A stretch of DNA of 64,000 bases. It comes from Tipula vernalis (Eukaryota > Arthropoda > Insecta > Diptera > Tipulidae). The notes below the pieces were generated by a model. The model was given only the letters and a program-made list of their open reading frames with translations, was not told the origin of the DNA and searched no databases. The stretch covers positions 187,659,561-187,723,560 of the forward strand of contig OY282560.1 in the NCBI GenBank assembly GCA_958295665.1. The letters are read 5' to 3'. Position numbers and translations under genes: made by a program. How positions within the stretch are numbered: position 1 is the stretch's first letter; every line of letters starts with the position of its first letter. Positions 59,573-64,000 of this stretch are shown one piece after another.

Positions 59573-60124
59573 GTATGAAATATAAAAAAAATTTAGAAAT
59601 TTATATTCAACATTATAGGGTAACCTATTCATTTGGTCTGAAAGGCACCAAGGCAACAATTGTTTGAATTTGGAAGGTGATATTATATTTAGAATATTTC
59701 TGTAAATATTTCTTCGAAAAGATCGAAATTACCTCGGAAAACAGATAAACAATTTTTTGTTTACAGTTTTAAATTGATATATTAGCGAAAATTTTATTAG
59801 TACGCTTTAGGGTACCTATAAAAAATTAAAAAGTCGTTCATATATTTTTAAACCAAAATAAATTATCCTTTATATTTTTTCACAAATAAATATAAGTTAT
59901 GCGAGCAAAATTCGCATTTCTATTTCTGTTTCAGCTACCAAAGAAGATGCTACATTTACAATTTAAGTATACGACTGAATTATTTGTGATTTCATATTTT
60001 AAACCCAAAATGGTAATTGTGCTAATGTTTGCTAAATATACATTTACTCAATTAGTTGAGGAGCATTTTCTGTTTATTCAAGGTAAACCAATGTCCCACT
60101 TTTCTTTGTAATTTCGTAATAATA

Positions 60125-61040
60125 CTACCTTGATCAACAAGTTCTCGGAATAACCACCGTGTGGCGCTCCCATCGTTCCGATTTGAGATCTGTTTTTTTG
60201 TTAAGTTGGTACATCTGTTGTTGATATTCCCTCTAAATCTTAGCGTCATAGCTTGACATTTGCAAAAGTTACGTAGTCAAGAGTACATCTACTCTGTGCG
60301 TGTTGGCGATTTTTCCATTATTTCCTCTCGGCTGCTGAAACGCGTTACCCGTAATGGTTTTTTAACTCGATTGAACAGAAAGAAGTTACAGGGAGCCAAA
60401 TCAGGTGAATTCGGTGGCTGTTGGATGGTATTTGTTGCATTTTTCTTCAAAAAATTACGAATAATGATGGCACTGTGCGACGGTGCGTTATCATGGTGCA
60501 AAACCCACGAGTTTTTTGCCCACAATTCTGGTCTCTTTCGGCGAATTGCTTCACGCAAACGTCTCATAACGCCCAAATAATACTCTTTGTTTACGGTCTG
60601 GCCTTCTGGCAAAAATTCATGATGCACTACACCGTTATAATCCATGAAAACCGTGAGCATTGCCTTCTTTTTTGACCGAAAACGACGTGTTTTTTTTTGG
60701 TGAACGCCATTCACTTGCCTGATGTCTGGATTTTGTGTCGTACTCATAAACCCACGTCTCGTCTCCAGTAATGATCCTTTTGATGAATGTGGGATCGGAT
60801 TCAGCCTCGCAAATCATGTCTAAAATTGTAAATAATTTCTAAAATTGTAAATAATCGCCAACACACACAGAGATAGATGTACTCTTGACTACGTAACTTT
60901 TGCAAATGTCAAGCTATGACGCTAAGATTTAGAGAGAATATCAACAACAGATGTACCAACTTAACAAAAAAACAGAACTCAAATCGGAACGATGGGAGCG
61001 CCACACAGTGGTTATTCCGAGAACTTGTTGATCAAGGTAG
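60125..61040. mobile_element. mariner element with about 190-bp inverted ends, inside the Helentron
   Basis: The inverted termini CTACCTTGATCAACAAGTTC (left) and its reverse complement (right) are flanked by TA (60123-60124 and 61041-61042). The inversion extends about 190 bp on each side (60125-60313 and about 60850-61040), far longer than the about 30-bp repeats usual for mariner. The transposase fragment on the minus strand fills the space between. Total length is 916 bp against the usual 1.3 kb. Confidence 0.85.
60289..60830 (-). pseudogene. mariner transposase catalytic domain (DD34D, third Asp changed)
   Basis: The minus strand reads DPTFIKRIITGDETWVYEYD (first Asp), changes frame near 60700, and continues KAMLTVFMDYNGVVHHEFLP, WVLHHDNAPSHSAII (second Asp) and PPNSPDLAPCNFFLFNRVKK. 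The third catalytic Asp normally follows the LAPC/LAPS motif, but here it is Asn, so the copy is catalytically dead apart from the frameshift. It ends at SSREEIMEKSPTRTE, where the frame runs into the left inverted arm, so the normal C-terminus is absent. The N-terminal helix-turn-helix region is also missing, replaced by the right arm. Confidence 0.88.
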
Positions 61041-62808
61041 TATAACTATCCGAATGTTGACGGTAATGCTGATTTATGACTAGCTGCGTTGAACAAATTA
61101 GGTGCCGTAGTTAAAAGAAAAGAAAATGTTTTACCGCATGCACAGTTCTGTAAATCCATGCGCATGGCGAATGAAAAACAGCTAAATTTTTTTTTGCAAG
61201 TGATTCATCATTTATTGTCTAGTGAAGATAATCCTCTCCAGATATTTTTTACGGGGCCAGCTGGATGTGGTAAAACATTTGTAATAACAATAATCATGGA
61301 AATATATAATAAATTTTCCGTTAGCGATGGCTATTGTAATGCCTACATAACTTGTGCTTCTACTGGGAAAGCTGCTATTGCTATCGATGGCACCACTGTT
61401 CATACGGCGGGTTAAATATCTCTGTCAAAATTGTTATCAATGAGTATAGAGGTAGCTCATCAGTATCGAGCCTTGTTTAAATATGTCAGAGTTGATGATA
61501 TCGGCAGAATTATTAGAACAAATTGATCAACGATTGAAACAAATCACGGGAAATTTTAACAATAATTTTGGAGGTCTCGATATGATATTGATAGGAGATT
61601 TGCGTCAATTACCCCCAGTAAGAGCTACGCGCATATATAAACAAATTTTAAAAAAATTACTGGGAAGTCCTTGTGGCATTATTTACAATTTTATGAATTA
61701 ACAGAGGTTATGAGGCAAGCTAATGTTCAGTTCTCATCAGCGTTAACTAAAATTGGCAATGGAGAAAAATTGACGGAAGAAGAACTCCAACTTATTGAAT
61801 CGCGTTTTCTTCCACAGGACGAAGCAAATAGACTATGCCCACATGGAGTACGATTATTCCACTCAAATGATTCCGTTAATAGATGTAATAATTCCATTTT
61901 GAAAAATGCTGTTTGATAAAGTTATTTCGATTGCTATAGATATTTACACTGGATGTCATAATAAACTCAGGAGGCTTTTGTCAAACAAAAATTGCATAAA
62001 ATGTCGACAATAGATACTGGTGGGCTACCATATGAACTTACATTTGTTAAAGGAACATATTACATTATAACCACAAATATCGATGTTTCGGATGGTCTGG
62101 CTAATGGCACAGTCGGAAAATTATGTCACATAGAATTCAACGATGATGGGGAAGTTTCAAAAGTATGGCTTATTTTCCCAAATAAAATTGGGCAGAAGCT
62201 GCAGAAAAAATGTGCAGGATACATGGCACACTACAATATTGATCGCAATGCCGTACCTATTTTACGAAGGTCATCCGTGATACCGATGAATAATAATAAA
62301 ACAATTAACATTCGGAGAAATCATTTCCCATTGGTATCATCATGTTGTATCACGATACATAAATCGCAGGGTGGGACAAAAAAATAAATGAATAAGACAA
62401 AAGCCACTCCATAGAATTAGTGTATGTTGCCTTATCGAGAGTGACGAGTATTAATGGTCTATATATCACTACAAAAGATGACAGCAACATTTTCCACCAT
62501 GGCAGAAAATTCTATAGGTACAACAGATATACAGAGAGAATTTCGAAGATTATCACTCAATAGACTACCAACAATTATTGAGTCTTTGGGAAGTTTTATT
62601 TCTAATAGGACAGGAATAAGTTTTTATTCAATAAATAGTCAAAGTCTCATTGCACATGCACTCGATCTGAATGGCAGCGTATTCAAAAAATGTACAATAG
62701 TTATATTATCGGAAACACATTTGAGAGATGGGCAAAACATCGACATTCCGAATTTTCATTGCATAGCAAAGTATAAACGAGAGAAAGTTGCTGCGGGAGG
62801 AGTAGCAA

Positions 62809-64000
62809 TTTTTTTTTTTTTTTTTTTATTAGGCTTGGCTCCTACATAAAAAAAGAGCCATATCGCCAAAAATCATATTTATAATTTTCTGTTTACATAT
62901 TTTAATTCAATTAACATTTTTAATAATATTTTCCTCACTCTTAAAAAGAACCGGATTATCCCCTCACATATTCTATCGGCTAGTAAATATTTGTTTCGTA
63001 TTAAATTGTTATTCCACTCATCCTAATAAATTCATACATTTCTTTGTAAGCCAAAAAATCACCCTCATTCATTAGATCACTTAGATTTCTTGCATTCCGA
63101 AGGATGTTGAACTTTGATCTATATTGGCTATATCTGGGACAAGCCAATATGAGATGTTCAACATCCTCCACACTTCCACACAACTCACAATCTTTGTCCT
63201 CACTCAAATGACGTTTCCACAAGCATTCCTCCCAGTTTCCATGGTTCAGCCTGATTCTCTCAACCGTTCGCAACATTCGCGTATCTCCTTTGAGCTCCTT
63301 AAAGAACGGAATTCTCAAAGGAGTACCACGGAGCACGCTGTACTTCATTCCTTTCGTTAGACTTTTCTCGTTAAATTCACTCTCCCATTTTCTCCACAGA
63401 TTCATTTGAAACATTCGAAGTACATCTCTTGCATCCTTCCTTTCGTACTCCTGAGCCATGTCATTCAATGTACCCTTTTTAGCTAACATATCGGCTCTTT
63501 CATTCCCTTCGATCTGTCTATGTGATGGGATCCATTGTATGGTCACATCACGTTGACAGTCTCGAACACATTCAAAAATTAAATCAACATACACATTGCC
63601 TTCCCTTCCACCTCCACATTTTAGCAAACATAAACCACTCTGGGAATCGGAAAATATTACTATTTTCCTTTCCCCTTCATTCACAGCCAGTTTAATTCCT
63701 TCAAACATTCCAATCAGTTCAGCGTTCATTATACAGATGCTTTTGTCCACTTTAAAATACTTTTCAACATTCTTACCAGGCATAAATACACCAACACCCA
63801 CTCCATTCTCATTCACACTAGCATCTGTATAAACAATTTCATTTTGCACATACCGCTGACTGATTTTCCCAAACATAATTTTAGCGATAACTTCATTCAT
63901 TCCCTTATTAAATTCCTCCATATTCAAACATACAGTAAGATTATTAGGAACGGGTTGCGGACCAGCATTGCCTATACTCAGAAACATGTTCAAGTTTTCA
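62809..64000 (-). mobile_element. LINE insertion with poly(A) tail, continuing past the window
   Basis: Reading on the minus strand, ORF2 ends at 63001, about 170 bp of 3' untranslated sequence follows, and the element ends in an A-tail of about 19 bases (T-run at 62809-62827 on the plus strand). The tail abuts the Helentron endonuclease codons, so the LINE inserted into that element. The 5' part lies beyond 64000. Confidence 0.85.
63001..64000 (-). CDS. LINE ORF2 C-terminus: RNase H and C-terminal zinc finger (partial, intact frame)
   Basis: The frame is open from the window edge to a stop at 63001 (330 or more codons). Counting from 63993, an RNase H domain has VYTDASVNENG (Asp about 56), NAELIGMFEGI (Glu about 92), IFSDSQSGL (Asp about 116) and WIPSHRQIEGNERADMLAKK (His about 158, Asp about 168), so all active-site residues are present. 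A C-terminal CELCGSVEDVEHLILACPRY motif (C-x2-C-x7-H-x4-C at about 269-285) follows. RNase H in ORF2 with a C-terminal zinc finger indicates an I/R1/Jockey-group element. RNase H removes RNA from the hybrid after target-primed synthesis. With no stop in 1 kb this is the youngest coding sequence in the window. The RT is outside. Confidence 0.92.
   Translation of the reverse strand, partial: ENLNMFLSIGNAGPQPVPNNLTVCLNMEEFNKGMNEVIAKIMFGKISQRYVQNEIVYTDASVNENGVGVGVFMPGKNVEKYFKVDKSICIMNAELIGMFEGIKLAVNEGERKIVIFSDSQSGLCLLKCGGGREGNVYVDLIFECVRDCQRDVTIQWIPSHRQIEGNERADMLAKKGTLNDMAQEYERKDARDVLRMFQMNLWRKWESEFNEKSLTKGMKYSVLRGTPLRIPFFKELKGDTRMLRTVERIRLNHGNWEECLWKRHLSEDKDCELCGSVEDVEHLILACPRYSQYRSKFNILRNARNLSDLMNEGDFLAYKEMYEFIRMSGITI

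Larger units (their letters stand above)
59890..62808 (+). pseudogene. Helentron helicase-endonuclease, interrupted by mariner and LINE
   Basis: This is the second, distinct rolling-circle element in the window. Upstream of the mariner a frame ends VEEHFLFIQGKPMSHFSL. Downstream it resumes with YPNVDGNADL and LNKLGAVVKRK, offset by 2 nt. Helicase motifs follow: FTGPAGCGKT (Walker A, about 61250), ASTGKAAIAI, IGDLRQLPPV, ELTEVMRQ, DGLANGTVGKL, CITIHKSQGG and YVALSRVTSINGLYI. The Walker B area near 61480 is damaged. A fused endonuclease domain then begins (FYSINSQSLIAHALDLNG, VILSETHL, DIPNFHCIAKYKREK, GGVAIF), the diagnostic trait of Helentron-type elements. It is cut at 62809 by a LINE poly(A) tail. 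Multiple stops and shifts. Confidence 0.8.

Noticed and set aside
1..64000. CRISPR array, bacterial operon or phage region
   Set aside because: No regularly spaced identical repeats, no ribosome-binding patterns, and the content is eukaryotic transposons.

Overview
This is a repeat-rich, AT-rich eukaryotic window, almost certainly from an insect and most likely a true fly. The evidence for that is a copia-type LTR element with a copia-like half-tRNA primer site, several mariner/Tc1 lineages, I/Jockey-type LINE remnants with telomere-like (CCTAA)n tails, and Helitron plus Helentron remnants. I found no convincing host gene, no tRNA or rRNA gene, no CRISPR and no bacterial-type operon. Nearly every coding signal belongs to a transposable element, and most are broken by stops and frameshifts. 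The one long intact reading frame is a LINE ORF2 C-terminus running off the right edge.

Layout. 1-2.2 kb: Helitron Pif1-type helicase (+) preceded by a DUF6570-like Helitron piece on the opposite strand. 2.4-3.7 kb: a near-identical inverted repeat and a TTAA-flanked MITE. 4.0-6.6 kb: MULE remnant between divergent inverted repeats. 7.2-9.2 kb: three copies of one non-coding repeat. 12.5 kb: a 70-bp retrotransposon tail with a 14-bp target duplication. 14.2 kb: mariner fragment. 15.6-19.2 kb: a three-level nest (Harbinger inside a foldback MITE inside a Tc1-like element). 23.0-23.9 kb: maT (DD37D) element. 24.2-27.0 kb: mariner split by a MULE with a 9-bp duplication. 30.4-33.4 kb: MITEs and a LINE 3' end. 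34.1-35.9 kb: hAT element carrying two MITEs. 36-39 kb: possible Helitron end, SINE-like head and an asymmetric inverted repeat.

41.47-45.94 kb: a structurally complete copia element on the minus strand with LTRs, primer site, gag, protease, integrase, RT and RNase H, but with frameshifts. 46.2-47.0 kb: Tigger/pogo transposase remnant. 49.5-52.5 kb: mariner fragments flanking a 2.6-kb nested palindromic insert. 56.4-59.0 kb: internally deleted LINE in a less AT-rich patch. 59.9-64 kb: Helentron helicase-endonuclease pseudogene hit by a mariner at 60.1 kb and by a LINE at 62.8 kb. The stretches between, roughly 9.2-14.1, 19.2-23.0, 27.0-30.4, 39.1-41.4, 47.0-49.5 and 52.5-56.4 kb, show only AT-rich sequence and simple repeats.

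The elements do not cooperate. They form layers of insertions whose order can be read from target-site duplications and interrupted frames. The strongest observations are the nests in which one inverted arm preserves the pre-insertion site of the other. All family names come from motif recognition by eye, not from database searches.
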